Positions 1-10,510 of a stretch of DNA of 64,000 nt are shown piece after piece. The first letter of the stretch is position 1, and every line of letters starts with the position of its first letter. Location: contig NC_090283.1 in NCBI RefSeq assembly GCF_037392515.1, positions 24,554,249-24,618,248 of the forward strand, in the 5' to 3' direction. Below the pieces are notes generated by a model. That model did not search any database. It saw only the letters and a list, made by a program, of their open reading frames with translations, and was not told the origin of the DNA. Position numbers and translations under genes: made by a program. This stretch comes from Haliotis asinina. Its lineage: Eukaryota; Mollusca; Gastropoda; Lepetellida; Haliotidae.

Positions 1-238
1 ACTGCTTTTGCAAATTAATAACGCTGACGTCGGATTTTGATGGCTAAAAATAGTTAGGGATATATGGAAATTTTGAAATTATAAAAAATGATCTATTTAT
101 TCACTGACAATCTGATGACATATCAATCATTGAAATACCAATATTCCTAAATTATTCTGTCCAGTATACATGAAGTTCAACATTTTTCACAGCTTGCTTT
201 GTAAACCGAAATCTAAAATGGAAATGTTTTCTTTGCAG
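1..238. other. Intron sequence upstream of the first visible exon
   Basis: AT-rich sequence with no recognisable exon. It ends in a pyrimidine-rich tract and AG acceptor at 232-238. By analogy with the paralogue at 10692, the missing first exon should be a very short one (a start codon plus a few codons ending in phase 1), so it could easily lie just upstream of the window. Confidence 0.5.
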
Positions 239-441
239 CCTACCCTACCGGTTACGCCCCTCCGCCCGGACAGTATCCCCCACCACAGCCCTACCCCGTC
301 CCCGTCCCCGTCCCCGTCCCCACAGCTCCCCCAGCGCCCTACGTTCAGCCTCCAGTAGGATATCCCTACCCCCCGCCACCAGTACCACCACCCGTTCAGA
401 CGACGTATGTGGTAGAGCCTCCTCGGACCATTATTGTTGAT
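239..441 (+). CDS. Exon 2 of paralogue 1 (Pro/Tyr-rich)
   Basis: Acceptor TTTCTTTGCAG at 228-238 and donor GTGAGT at 442-447. Reading CC|TAC|CCT from 239 is open through 441. A C/T-rich stretch at 297-320 encodes alternating Pro-Val. The frame is supported by identical splice phases in the paralogue and by the His-rich continuation at 2253. Confidence 0.82.
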
Positions 442-2372
442 GTGAGTATTGTCGTGGCTTGTCATGAATCCGTGAAGGTTCTTGTTGATCCTCAGTTACC
501 CATGCTTGTCGTGAGAATCGACCAACCGGACTCATGTCATCGTATCCCATTTACATAATGCTCATGCTGTTGATCATTTGATTGTCTGGTCCAGACCGTT
601 ATTTACAGACCTCCGCGATATAGCTAAAATGTTACTGTATGCGGCGTAAAATTAAACTCACTCGCTCACTCGCTAGTCATTACCTGGGTTATCCGGAAAC
701 CTGTTACTCCGAACGATTATTCTCTTCAGTTAATAAAACCTTTGGCTGTTTTTAAAAGACTACGAGTACATAGTGCAACAAAAACGCAAATAAAACGTAA
801 ATTGAGGTCTTCGGATAAAGAAGGTACTCTATTCACTTTTTTCTGGAAAGTCCAGGTTGAACAGAAAATTAGTATACAAACATAAAGTAATACCTTAAAC
901 GAAGTTTATTACAGGAACCTATAGTTGATCAGATTTGAACAAGGAAGTAATTGGTTTGCATTCACACAAACATGAAATACAATCACCGAAAATAGTTAGG
1001 GCGTCACTTGCTCATGTTAATGACGTCACACACACACGTGATAGCGTTTGTCTAATGTTCCGCAACATGTACTTTGACAGTCCAAGGGTTAATGGCGTTG
1101 TCACATGTCCTAATTTCCTAATCACGACCGTCCGGGTCAAGGTCACATGTCACGGGTTATGACTAGCGATAACAAAACAACTCGACTCGATTGTAGCAAT
1201 TTTGAATGTGTTGATTGTACAATTATAAAGTCAAATCATAAGACAATTAACAATGTGATACTCTATTTCCCTGTGCATTTTCCTGGTTCCCAGTTCCTGA
1301 CAGAGATGTAAATTTTGAGCGTCGATGTAAATGTGTTTCCTGCTCAAATGATACGGATACAAAAATAAGCATAAATGCGAATCTTTGGGGTGGGGGTGGG
1401 GGTGGGGGTGTGGGGTGTTTGGGGTGTGGGGTGTGGGGTGTGGTGGGGGGTGGGGGGCGGGTGGCGGGGATCACGTCGTTACATCCGAAATTCGTTATTC
1501 GCATTTAAGATATATTCTCAACTGAAAACAATTAGCATTTGCCATCGTAATAACTGACTGTGTAATTTACCGGAATCGATAGTTAATATCGTTCGACTGT
1601 TCGTAATATCTGACAGTTCGACATGGAGGAAGCCAACAGAAACTCGAACGTCCTAAAGCGAAGATTCGTAAATATAACATGTTCGACATATTTTCATTCG
1701 ACCTTCCAGAATGACATTGAGTTATATAGTGCGTGAGTTAATATTAACAGATGGCAATATTTCAGTCATGTCATGAATTTAAACAGTCATATATTCATAG
1801 TAAATGCAATTACATTAAAACACTGGTCGACGAAGGACAGTAAAATAACTGGATTGTCGCTGATTGTACATTAAAACTAGCACGAAGCTGTAAAATTGAA
1901 CACATTTCATAAAAAATAAAAAAGTGAAAAGGGGTACCTCAAGTGAAAAGGGGTACCTCAAGTGAAAAGGGGCTATGGGGACTTGCCAGATGCATGGACT
2001 GTAGCTGGATTTACGCCATCTGTTCAGCCACTGGTGATTACAGACAATATGGGCATAACTTAAAATCACATATATCGATTATAAACATGCAAATAAATTA
2101 TATTTTGTGTGGTTTACATCATTCGAATTAGGATGAAAATAGATATAGAATAAGTACAATCAACTGTTTTAGGTATAATCCTCGATAATTATTAACCTTA
2201 ACCACTTATTATTATTACTATAATTATTTAACCCTTAATCACCTCATTCTAGGATCATCACCATCACCATGGCCACCATCATCACCATCGCCACGGCATT
2301 GGAGAAGTGCTTGATGACCTATTTTATGGCGGGCACCACCATCACCATCATCACCATGGACATCACTGGTGA
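239..2372 (+). CDS. Pro/Tyr/Gly-rich, His-tailed small protein, paralogue 1 (5' partial)
   Basis: Two exons are visible, joined 239-441 and 2253-2372, encoding 107 residues after a split first codon. The first exon is phase 1 at its start and phase 0 at its end. Visible order: YPTGYAPPPGQYPPPQPYP, a run of four Pro-Val pairs, a Pro-rich stretch with PYVQPP and YPYPPPP, then TYVVEPPRTIIVD; the last exon gives a poly-His block, the short non-His segment GIGEVLDDLFYGG, a second run of eight His, and GHHW at the end. No signal peptide or membrane segment is visible, but the start is missing. Intron phases, the GYP/His layout and the terminal Trp match the complete gene at 10692-12289, so the two are tandem paralogues. 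His-rich tails commonly bind Zn, Cu or Ni ions and GYP/XYPPX-type repeats are found in secretory-matrix and membrane-trafficking proteins, but no function can be assigned from sequence. I do not recognise a named family. Confidence 0.8.
468..685 (+). repeat. SINE-A copy (diverged)
   Basis: It starts with a CCGTGAAGGTT-like head and runs through GCTGTTGATCA..GATTGTCTGGTCCAGA. It ends in the shared tail GCGGCGTAAAATTAAACTC followed by a short ACTC-type run. Orientation is taken from the tail being 3'. Confidence 0.75.
1385..1460 (+). repeat. G-rich low-complexity tract, G-quadruplex potential
   Basis: Nearly uninterrupted runs of 3-6 G separated by single T or TGT on the + strand, inside intron 2 of paralogue 1. 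Sequence of this kind can fold as a G-quadruplex; whether it does is not known. Confidence 0.7.
1922..1975 (+). repeat. 19-bp tandem repeat, about 3 copies
   Basis: The unit AAGTGAAAAGGGGTACCTC is repeated; the third copy diverges after GGGG. Confidence 0.85.
2253..2372 (+). CDS. Last exon of paralogue 1 (poly-His tail)
   Basis: The acceptor is ACCTCATTCTAG at 2241-2252. Codons from 2253 read D-H-H-H-H-H-G, then a second His run with R-H, GIGEVLDDLFYGG, eight consecutive His, G-H-H-W and stop TGA (2370-2372), immediately followed by a second in-frame TGA. 22 of 39 residues are His, coded by mixed CAC/CAT; this argues against simple trinucleotide slippage as the only reason for the run. The GIGE-x-L stretch aligns with GVGEALG in the last exon of the paralogue at 12080. 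Confidence 0.82.
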   Translation, partial: DHHHHHGHHHHHRHGIGEVLDDLFYGGHHHHHHHHGHHW

Positions 2373-2846
2373 TGACTGACGAAGCGAGGAAGAGGCAGTT
2401 GACGAAAGAAAGACGTTTCCCAATCGTGAAAAGCAAGAAGGTCTTCTTTATCCAACAAGCGTGTAAATGCAAAAGAAAAAACATCAGTTAGACAGTCAGC
2501 GTCCTACAAGATCCCAGTAACGCTTTAGTTTCGAAATTACGTATTCCTTCTCGATGGGTTGACAGGTAACAAAATGTATCGAAATATCGAAGTTTTGTAT
2601 TCACAGATATTTCAAGGGTAGACACTTGATTTTTGTGTATCGTATACGGTTTTTACTAAATGTGAAATCCCTACTACGGCGCTAAAGGGGGTTTCCCTTC
2701 GACGGAACACGTGAAGCACGATTCCAACTTTCTGTACATAGTGAATATTTGTATTGGATGCCAGCGCCAGTCATGAGCGTCGGTAGCAACTGACTTTGGT
2801 GCATCACTGACTTTTGTCTTTGTGCAATGTATTTTGTCTGTTTTGT

Positions 2847-2852
2847 AATAAA
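2847..2852 (+). promoter_or_regulatory. Candidate polyadenylation signal of paralogue 1
   Basis: AATAAA lies 475 bases after the stop codon and is followed by a GT-rich stretch (ATGTGTGTCTTT), the usual layout of a metazoan 3' end. The 3' UTR would be 2373 to about 2875. Confidence 0.5.
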
Positions 2853-2919
2853 ATGTGTGTCTTTACAACTCACTGTCAATGCTGATGTCTTGGGGAGTTC
2901 AAAGTTTGCTTTTCTGCGC

Positions 2920-3340
2920 AAGTTTTTTTTTTTTTTTTTTTTGGTTTGTTTGTCTGTTTGATTTGGTTTGATGTATTTGAGGGGTGGGGGTGGGGGTAGG
3001 TGGGGTGGGAGACTCTTGCGGTTTTTGGGTTTTGTTGTTGTTGTTGTTGTTGTTGTTGTTTTGTGTGTGTGTGTGTGTGTGTTTTTTTTTTGTTTGTTTG
3101 TTTGTGTTATGTTTTGCTTTTTGGTTTTGTTTTGTTTTGGGCGGTTTTTTTTTTGGGGGGGGGGGGTGGGGGATAGGGATTTGGTTGTATTTTGTTGCTT
3201 GCTTGCTTGCATGCTTGGTTGGTGGGTTGGGGTTGCTTGGTTGGTTTGGCTTGGTTTTTAGTTTGCTTTATATTTTAGTTATATTATTTCTATTGGTGTG
3301 TGTGTGTGTACATGCGTGTGCGCGTGCGTGCGTGTGTTTT
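2920..3340 (+). repeat. T/G-rich low-complexity DNA
   Basis: Poly-T (2924-2942), GT, TTG, TTTTG and GGGGT runs, then a GTGTGCGCGTGC alternating purine-pyrimidine stretch near 3295-3335. Open frames across it on both strands are compositional artefacts. Confidence 0.85.
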
Positions 3341-3639
3341 CACGGTGATGCCTAATATTGTTGGAATACTGCGGGAAGCGGCAAGAAATTTATCATTAAT
3401 GAAAGACGGCTACTTCTGTTTCTCTTTGTTTTCAAGTAGGCAGTATTTTTTCTAGCGAAATGTGCACTGGTGGTGCGCTTCAAGTGCTACGACGAAGACG
3501 GTTTAATTTGGTGTATACACCCATCCGTATTCCAGGTTAGGTTTCCAGAAACCTAGGTTGGTCTTAAACAGAGACTTTGTAGATTGGGAGTTCGAGACAT
3601 GTCACCGGACAGAGCCAGTCAGCGTTAAGGTCAACACAA

Positions 3640-4000
3640 CGTTGTCACAACGTTAGTAATACGTCATTTCATAACGCTATGTCACAACGTAATAACAACG
3701 TTGTCACAATGCTAGCAATACGTCATTTCATAACGCCATGTCACAACGTAATAAGGACGTTGTCACAGTGCTAGTAATACGTCATTTCATAACGCCATGT
3801 CACAACGTAATAACGACGTTGTCACAATGCTAGTAATACGTCATTTCATAACGCCATGTCACAACGTAATAACAACGTTGTCACAATGCTGGTAATACGT
3901 CATTTCATAACGCCATGTCACAACGTAATAAGGACGTTGTCACAATGCTGGTAATACGTCATTTCATAACGTCATGTCACAACGTAATACCAACGTTGCA
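3640..4000 (+). repeat. 59-bp satellite, about 6 copies
   Basis: The marker ACGTCATTTCATAACG recurs at 3661, 3720, 3779, 3838, 3897 and 3956, giving an exact 59-bp period. Each unit has several ACGTTG/CAACGT motifs, so the array is rich in short inverted CGT/ACG words. Copies differ by only a few substitutions. Confidence 0.92.
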
Positions 4001-4264
4001 AATTTACCTTGAGGAAACGTTGTGCTTTGGGCTCCTCAAAACGTTACAACCACCTTTTTTATAACTTGAAGTCATGATAGAGTTCACTGTCAAACTTTGT
4101 ATTATGTGATTCTTTCATCACTATTCAGCTACAGCCTCAGACATCACACGACCAAAACATCATGCACATCATTTCTAGTTTGTTTCTTATCTACTGTTCA
4201 CTACTGGGACAACTTTTCAACTATCAGCTTTAAACAGAATGGTAAGACAACGTAAATTACATTA

Positions 4265-4555
4265 GTATTAAATAATTTAACCTTGTCGTGACGTAAGACT
4301 GACGTATCGCAACGTCACGTCACGACGTTGTGACAACGTAAATGGTAACTTGTTTGAGTGGCATTTTAAAAGTTGAGGTGTACAAATAGGACAAATTGTT
4401 ATGGATAATGAATTTCTGCTTGACGACGTTACAAGAATCTGTATCGAAACGTCGCAATCACGCAATAAAGAAGTTCGATATTATCCATAACAATTTGTCC
4501 TATCTGAACGTAAATGGTAGTCCACGGAACACCGTTGTAACAACGAAAGCGTAAT
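4265..4555. repeat. Palindromic ACGT-rich segment with a 24-bp perfect inverted repeat
   Basis: Arms at 4386-4409 and 4480-4503 are exact reverse complements (ATAGGACAAATTGTTATGG plus AATAAT-side bases), with a 70-base spacer. Flanks contain repeated CAACGTAAATGGTA words. It has the look of a small foldback element derived from, or related to, the nearby 59-bp satellite, but no target duplication was found. Confidence 0.6.
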
Positions 4556-4604
4556 GATGTGTTAATGTGGACTTGTTAGCTGAGTGCTGATGTTGTTGGT
4601 GGTG

Positions 4605-4848
4605 ACTAAGTGAGTGAGTTTTACGCCGCACTTGGCCATATTCCAGCTGTGTAGCTGTGGTATGTAAATAATCGAGTCTGGATCAGACAATCCAGCGATC
4701 AACAGCATGAACATCAATCTGCTCAACTGGGAACCGATTACAAGTGTCAACCGAGTCAACGAGTCTGACCACCCGATCCCGTCAGTCGCATGTTACCACA
4801 AGCATGGGTTGCTGAAGGCCAATATTCTAACCCTGACCTTCACGGGTA
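4605..4848 (-). repeat. SINE-A copy
   Basis: Nearly full length on the minus strand. On the + strand it reads from the tail (GTGAGTGAGTTTTACGCCGC) to the head (ACCTTCACGGGT). No clean target duplication. Confidence 0.85.
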
Positions 4849-5179
4849 TAATGTTCTTGTTGTTTGTACTAGCGGTTGTGCTATTTTTGCAGAAGCACAA
4901 GGAAGCCTCTCGCAGTCTGACCCACAATTGTACTCCAGTATCTAATCACACTGCCAGTCGAGAGATAACATCTTGTCACATCGTTATCATATCAAGTTTA
5001 CCTTATTTCTGTTGGAATGAAATTTTGATATGTTAACATTCGGATGTAAATCGTTTTCCATAAAATGCTACAAACCAATGTTTCAGGCATATACTAAACT
5101 AATTAAATTAAATAATACTTATTTACACAATAACATTCTAACAAGACCTGTCATACACACGCTATATATGAGTGTGAGT

Positions 5180-5222
5180 GCGCGCGCACGCGCGTGCGTT
5201 TGTGTGTGTGTTTGTGTGTACT
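5180..5222 (+). repeat. Alternating GC/GT microsatellite
   Basis: GTGCGCGCGCACGCGCGTGCG followed by GTGTGTGTG: alternating purine-pyrimidine DNA of the kind able to adopt Z-form. Confidence 0.8.
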
Positions 5223-5772
5223 GCCATTAGACTCGCAAAGCAGTTCAAAGCAAACTTCATGTCGTCATAGCATTGTCACGGCTAATTCGGCTAGTGCATC
5301 AGGAAATATTTGTGTACAGCTGAAAAGCATACGTCATGTGTCCAAAAGCCCATAATCGAGCAAGGGAGATTTTATGAGTGAAATTTCATAAAATGAATGA
5401 AAACAGAATCAATGTAAAACGTGACGTCGTGAACATGTCCCCTGTCTTACTCTACTCAGATTTGCTATGGAGCAAGTTCGGCATCCAGCAAATAAAGACT
5501 GAAATATTCCCGCTGTAGTCAGTGAGGGATGGAATTCTGTAATACCATAATATCACAACAACATCACAACAGAAAAGGCCTTCACACATTGTAATCATAT
5601 GGAGGCTCGAACCTTCTGAGTGGCGACCCGGCGCTTCAACCACTGGGCTATTATCACGTTTTGTGACCTTTTTTCTCAATTTGTTCACGAAGAAATATTT
5701 CAGGCGAAATTCCAACTGACGTATGCCACATTTATGTTCACCTACCTACTACTGTTCCCAGATATAACCAAA
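5223..5772. other. Intergenic, no gene recognised
   Basis: Unique-looking AT-rich DNA. It contains a reduced tRNA-SINE-like phrase near 5600-5650 (GAACCTTCTGAGTGGCG..CGCTTCAACCACTGGGCTA), probably a short SINE-B fragment on the minus strand. Confidence 0.4.
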
Positions 5773-6740
5773 ACAAGTTCTATCCTACCACTATTACTGG
5801 GTGCCTAATTAGATTTACCAAAACTAACATTAACATATTATACGTTATTATATGATTAGAGCGAACCTCTGACATACACTCGAATATAGCCAATAACTTA
5901 TAACTCACTAATATGCATAAAATTACAAAGGGGAGCGGTTCACTTTCAGCATTTTACTGGGTGAGGACACCTGCAGACAAAGAATAGACGTTCAAGTCAA
6001 TGTGTGTACTATTTCCATTTCATCATTTTGGTACAGCTTCAAAACCTATTCACCATGAAGTAAGATCTCAAGGTGTGTCATACTTCATACAATTACAAGT
6101 TCTATCCTACCACTATTACTGGGTGCCTAATTAGATTTCCAAAACTAACATTAAAATATTATACGTTATTATATGATTAGAGCGAACCTCTGACATACAC
6201 TCGAATATAGCCAATAACTTATAACTCACTAATATGCATAAAATTACAAAGGGGAGCGGTTCACTTTCAGCATTTTACTGGGTGAGGACACCTGCAGACA
6301 AAGAATAGACGTTCAAGTCAATGTGTGTACTATTTCCATTTCATCATTTTGGTACAGCTTCAAAACCTATTCACCATGAAGTAAGATCTCAAGGTGTGTC
6401 ATACTTTATACAATTACAAGTTCTATCCTACCACTATTACTGGGTGCCTAATTAGATTTACCAAAACTAACATTAACATATTATACGTTATTATATGATT
6501 AGAGCGAACCTCTGACATACACTCGAATATAGCCAATAACTTATAACTCACTAATATGCATAAAATTACAAAGGGGAGCGGTTCACTTTCAGCATTTTAC
6601 TGGGTGAGGACACCTGCAGACAAAGAATAGACGTTCAAGTCAATGTGTGTACTATTTCCATTTCATCATTTTGGTACAGCTTCAAAACCTATTCACCATG
6701 AAGTAAGATCTCAAGATGTGTCATACTTTATACAATTACA
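5773..6740 (+). repeat. 321-322 bp unit tandemly triplicated
   Basis: Copies start at 5773, 6095 and 6416 with ACAAGTTCTATCCTACCAC and end with CATACAATTAC. I see only a handful of single-base differences between copies, so the duplication is recent or homogenised. Units contain no long frame and no recognised element ends. It may be a segment of a longer satellite. Confidence 0.93.
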
Positions 6741-7260
6741 TGTAGTCTTAAGATAGCAGCCAAAGCCCTTTGTCCCTTTAATACAATATAAGCAACAAGA
6801 TAAACTTCAGGAAAAGGTGACAAGTGAATATTTATAAAAACACACACAATTCAATCTCTCAAATTATAAGGTCAACTTCCATTCCTTGAAAACCCTATAA
6901 AGCATCTCACGGCTTCCTGGTCCTCATAGCAGCTCTACAGAAACTCGTGACTGTTCTTACTAAGAGTGAAACCATCTTCACTTTGCAACCATTCAGAGCA
7001 CAAAGAGACGACTAGGACAGTGAGACAGTTTTATGTCGAACCAGGGATATAGCGATGACGAGTAAACGCTTTAAACACTAGCCTGCTACATTGCTGAACT
7101 CAACTAATTGTATGTCTCCGAGCATAGCAATTTCTGTATCCGATACCAGAAAATCCTGTCACTCCTTGGTCGACAGACAGATATTAAAAGTTGAAATAGA
7201 GTTAAAAATGCAAACGATATCAAATCGAAGGAAGCTGAAAACAGACAAGTTGAGGTCCCT
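6741..7260. other. Intergenic, no gene recognised
   Basis: AT-rich sequence without splice-flanked frames. A 63-codon frame at 7091-7282 has no recognisable similarity and runs up to the LINE fragment. Confidence 0.4.
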
Positions 7261-7299
7261 AATACGACCAATACACAAGTAGTTTGTGTTCGTTTAATA

Positions 7300-7830
7300 A
7301 CAATAATAACAATTGTTTATATGCAGACCTCGCCTTTGAAATGTCTCGCTTGCATCCCAAGTACACTGTCGTCAGGCTCCCCATTGTTCTCGGTGCCCTT
7401 GGTTTGGTACCTCCTGATCTCTTGGCGCAGATCAGGAGAGTGCCCGTGTTCTCCACCGGGAGCACAGACCTTCTGACAATCTGGGTAATGCAGAAGGCTG
7501 CAGTGTTGGGGAGCCTCCATATTCTCCGGAAAGTTCTTGGTGGGTTCGACTAGGCAGAGTTTCCTGGGAGAAGTCCCATTCGCTGTCTGGGCTGCGTGTA
7601 GAGGGGGCGAGGGCCCTGAGCTGATGATGAGCTTGACCAGCCTGACTGTGCCAGGATCACCCAAACCCTCTCTGCTGTGTTTCTATCTTAATCTGTGAAA
7701 AACAATTGTTGATATATGCCAAACAATTCTGGAGGTCAGGGTGTTATTAATGCGGATGCTCATCATGTTATAAACTTATTTTGTACTTTTGCACTCATTT
7801 ATTTATCGGATGATCCTCTGGAAAGCAAGT
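7300..7830 (+). mobile_element. LINE fragment: ORF2 C-terminus and 3' UTR (copy 1)
   Basis: The + frame to the TAG at 7551-7553 reads MSRLHPKYTVVRLPIVLGAL, then PPDLLAQIRR, then MQKAAVLGSLHILRKVL. This is the characteristic C-terminal end of a non-LTR retrotransposon ORF2, whose family consensus carries V-x-P-V/I-V-I-G-A-x-G and LQKTAxLGTAxILRKVL. It is followed by a 3' UTR-like stretch (GCCAAACAATTCTGGAGGTC, ATGCGGATGCTCATCATG) familiar from such elements. No reverse-transcriptase or endonuclease part is present: a 5'-truncated, dead copy. Confidence 0.75.
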
Positions 7831-7859
7831 AATTGACTGCTGTTTAAAAATCCACAACT

Positions 7860-8760
7860 AGTTTAAGCTTACCAAGGTCGCTGGACAGAATCTGAAGTTT
7901 GAGGTTGATTTTGCTGATGGCGATGTACTGGACGGTACAGCGAGGGAAGTAAACAAGGTGAGGTACTTCACCAGGTCTGCTGGACAGAATCTTCCCACAC
8001 GCAATCGCCAGGATGTGATTCTTAAACAGAATATTACTATGAAATGTCTGCTGTGTAATGAATTTACAGCAACTGTCCAACACCTTGTCAGTGGATGCCC
8101 TTCCTTGGCACAAACAGCATATCTTAAACGAGATGATGGCGCAGCTCGTTGCTTCTATTATCGTCTTCGCCATGGCTGTGTCCATCGCCGAGGTCCATCC
8201 ACAGTACGACCCTGAACATGCCCAGAGCCTCGTGGAAAACTACAGCTTTAAACGTCTTTGAGATAGGCCCATATACAGCCTCAAAAGAATTTCTACCAAC
8301 AAACTTCCTCTTCTCCTTTTTGATAAAGCCAGTGAATTTAGTCATATCATTAAATTTTCTTTTTGACAGCGACGTGATTGGCAAGATTTAGGAAAAGCAT
8401 TCTAAATGTGCGGATCTCGCCTTTGAAACGTCGCACTTGTATTCCAAGTACACTGTCGTCAGACTCCCCATTGTTCTCGGTGCCCTTCGTTTGATACCTC
8501 ATGATCTCTTGGCGCAGATCAGGAGAGTATCCAGGATCTCCACCGGGTCCTTCTGACACTCTGGATCACGCAGAAGGCTGCAGCGTTAGGGAGTCCACAT
8601 ATTCTCCTGAAACTTCTTGGTGGGTTCGACTTGGCAGCGTTTCTGAGAAAAGTCCCATTTTTTGTCGGGGCTGCATGTAGAGGGGGCGAGGCCCCTGAGC
8701 TTATGTTGAGCCTTACCAGCCTGATCACCCGAACCCACTCTGCTGCACATTATCTTTAAT
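7860..8760 (+). mobile_element. LINE fragment: ORF2 zinc-finger to C-terminus (copy 2, broken)
   Basis: The frame at 7958-8150 reads REVNKVRYFTRSAGQN.., then CLLCNEFTATVQHLVSGCPS and LAQTAYLKRDD. This is the C-x2-C..H-x4-C zinc-knuckle region that follows the reverse transcriptase in many non-LTR elements. It continues after frame changes as YDPEHAQSLVENYSFKRL (about 8196-8260). Then there is a gap, and from 8397 the same ADLAFE..YTVVRLPIVLGAL segment found in copy 1, here with a frameshift and an in-frame stop near 8553. The order and spacing fit one decayed element whose 3' end overlaps in content with copy 1. Confidence 0.72.
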
Positions 8761-9115
8761 CTCTAAAGCATAATTAATTTCTCTAGTACCTATTTTCGAA
8801 ATTAATGGCGATGGCGATGGCGATGAACAGGAGATGAAATTTACGTAGCATGTGCTTGTTGAGACAGTTCTGGGGGAATGTGTGAGGGGCTGCTGTTTTA
8901 AGTTCGAACGGCAGATTGTTTTTGGGGGGGTCGTCACCGACCAGTGGTGTACTTTCTTTACTCCACAGATTATGCACATTATGCATTTATACTTTGAATT
9001 ACAGTTCTATATTATCTATAGACTTGAGTACTAAGACCTGAAGACTTTGTATCATTTGCGTCCACACTGTTATATTGACCATGCTATCGTCTTGCCAACA
9101 TATGGCAAGACGTGA
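8761..9115. other. Intergenic, no gene recognised
   Basis: AT-rich sequence with a short GATGGC triplet run at 8803-8825. No recognised element. Confidence 0.4.
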
Positions 9116-9117
9116 AC

Positions 9118-9712
9118 GCGATGTATGACCATGTAGGCCTGTGTATGACTATGTAGGCCTGTGTATGACTATGTAGGCCTGTGTATGACAAAGTAGGCTT
9201 GTGTGTGACTATGTAGGCTTGTGTATGACTATGTAGGCTTGTGTATGACTATGTGGGCCTGTGTATGATTATGTAGGCTTGTGTATGACTAAGTGGGCCT
9301 GTGTATGACTATCTAGGCCTGTGTATGACTAAGTAGGGCTGTGTATGACTATGTAGGCCTGTGTATGACTATGTGTAGTTGTGTATGACTATGTAGGCTT
9401 TTGTATAACTATGTAGGCTTGTGTATGACTATGTAGGCTTGTGTGTGACTATGTAGGCTTGTGTATGACTATGCAGCCCAGTGTATAAATATGTAGATCT
9501 CTGTATGACTATGTAGGCCTGTATATGACTATGTAGGCTTGTGTATGACTATGTAGGCCTGTGTATGACTATGTAGGCTCGTGTATGACTATGTAGACCA
9601 GTGTATGACTATATAGGCTTGTGTATGAGTATGTACTCTTGTGTATGACTATGTAGGCCTGTGTATGACTATGTAGGCCTGTGTATGACTATGTAGGCCT
9701 GTGTATGAATAC
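9118..9712 (+). repeat. 20-bp minisatellite, about 29 copies
   Basis: The unit TATGACTATGTAGGCCTGTG is repeated in strict 20-base register over about 595 bases, with point variants (GGCTT, TGGGCC, AAGTAG) spread through the array. Confidence 0.95.
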
Positions 9713-9724
9713 ATGTATGTCCAC

Positions 9725-9875
9725 GGCTTTGAACCAGAAATGGGCTTCCTACATTGTACCCATGTGGGGAATGGAACCCGTAACAAGCAAGCGCTTTAAC
9801 CACCAGACTACCCCCACCGTCGCCTAACCAGGCGGGGAATAGACTCCGTTTCTACCACTGGGCTGCCACAGCTGT
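9725..9875 (-). repeat. SINE-B copy (tRNA-like head), minus strand
   Basis: On the + strand it reads CATTGTACCCATGTGGGGAA..GAACCCG..AAGCGCTTTAACCACCAGAC. This is the reverse complement of a tRNA-like A box, B box and GTGGGTACAATG body. The 3' tail is missing. Confidence 0.75.
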
Positions 9876-10505
9876 ATATACTTTATGTTGCTATTGTAAT
9901 TTACGTTGTGTTGAAGATGAGTAACATATCATTTGCTGTCTTTCTTGCCATTGACAACGTATTGTGTCACTTCAAGCTGTACTTTAGGCCATGTGTATAT
10001 ACATGTACTCACTCAACTACTAATGTTGGAGTATCCAGATTCAAACTGGATGGTCTGATTGTTATTCCAAAATAAGGCGAAACTTTCGAACGTTATTAAA
10101 CGTAAAAGGACACGTATAAATAGAAAGCATAAAATAGTTTTAATTTTTGTTAAACATTCATATGTCATGTTCATATATATGTTTGATTGATGATGATGAT
10201 GATAACCTTATGTATTTCTGATTCCATCTTTAACGATGGCGGCGCGTCTGGTCCAGATTCCATCATTTACATGTCTCTGTCACACCCTATGTATTTCTGA
10301 TTCCATCTTTAACGAAAACAATTCGATTATTATTGACACCTAATGATCATAATAAAAAAATAACATCATATGTGTAGATGTTATTGCATAATAGCCCAGA
10401 GTTCAGGTTAAGTACACCTTACGATAACAAAGTTTAATCAGCAATTGTCTGGCTAACCTACTTTGTGTATGTGATACAGATCAATTTCAACACAACTGAT
10501 GAAAA
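9876..10505. other. Upstream region of paralogue 2
   Basis: AT-rich. A 31-base phrase starting CCTATGTATTTCTGATTCC occurs twice, near 10206 and 10285, separated by about 50 bases. No gene seen. Confidence 0.45.
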
Positions 10506-10510
10506 ACAGG

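Larger units (their letters stand above)
442..2252 (+). other. Intron 2 of paralogue 1
   Basis: 1,811 bases, GT-AG. It contains a SINE-A copy (about 468-685), a G-rich tract (1385-1460), and a triplicated 19-bp unit (1922-1975). It also has a full CRE-like TGACGTCA at 1020-1027 and two GTCACATG motifs near 1100 and 1141. No further exon was recognised. Confidence 0.6.

Noticed and set aside
187-465. 92-codon minus-strand frame at the window start
   Set aside because: Shadow of the Pro-rich exon 239-441; Gly/Asp and Trp runs are complements of CCC/GTC codons.
2682-3261. Long open frames on both strands (176 and 123 codons)
   Set aside because: They cover poly-T, GT and GGGGT low-complexity DNA. 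The residues are runs of Lys/Thr/Pro or Val/Phe/Gly dictated by the repeats; no homology or splice context.
4386-4503. 24-base perfect inverted repeat as a transcription terminator
   Set aside because: Spacer of 70 bases in a eukaryotic intergenic region; better read as part of a foldback repeat.
7844-8384. Minus-strand frames over the LINE region
   Set aside because: Complements of the LINE ORF2 coding strand, which reads clearly on the + strand.
9118-9712. Possible CRISPR-like array because of a regular 20-base period
   Set aside because: Contiguous tandem repeat without unique spacers, in a eukaryotic genome.
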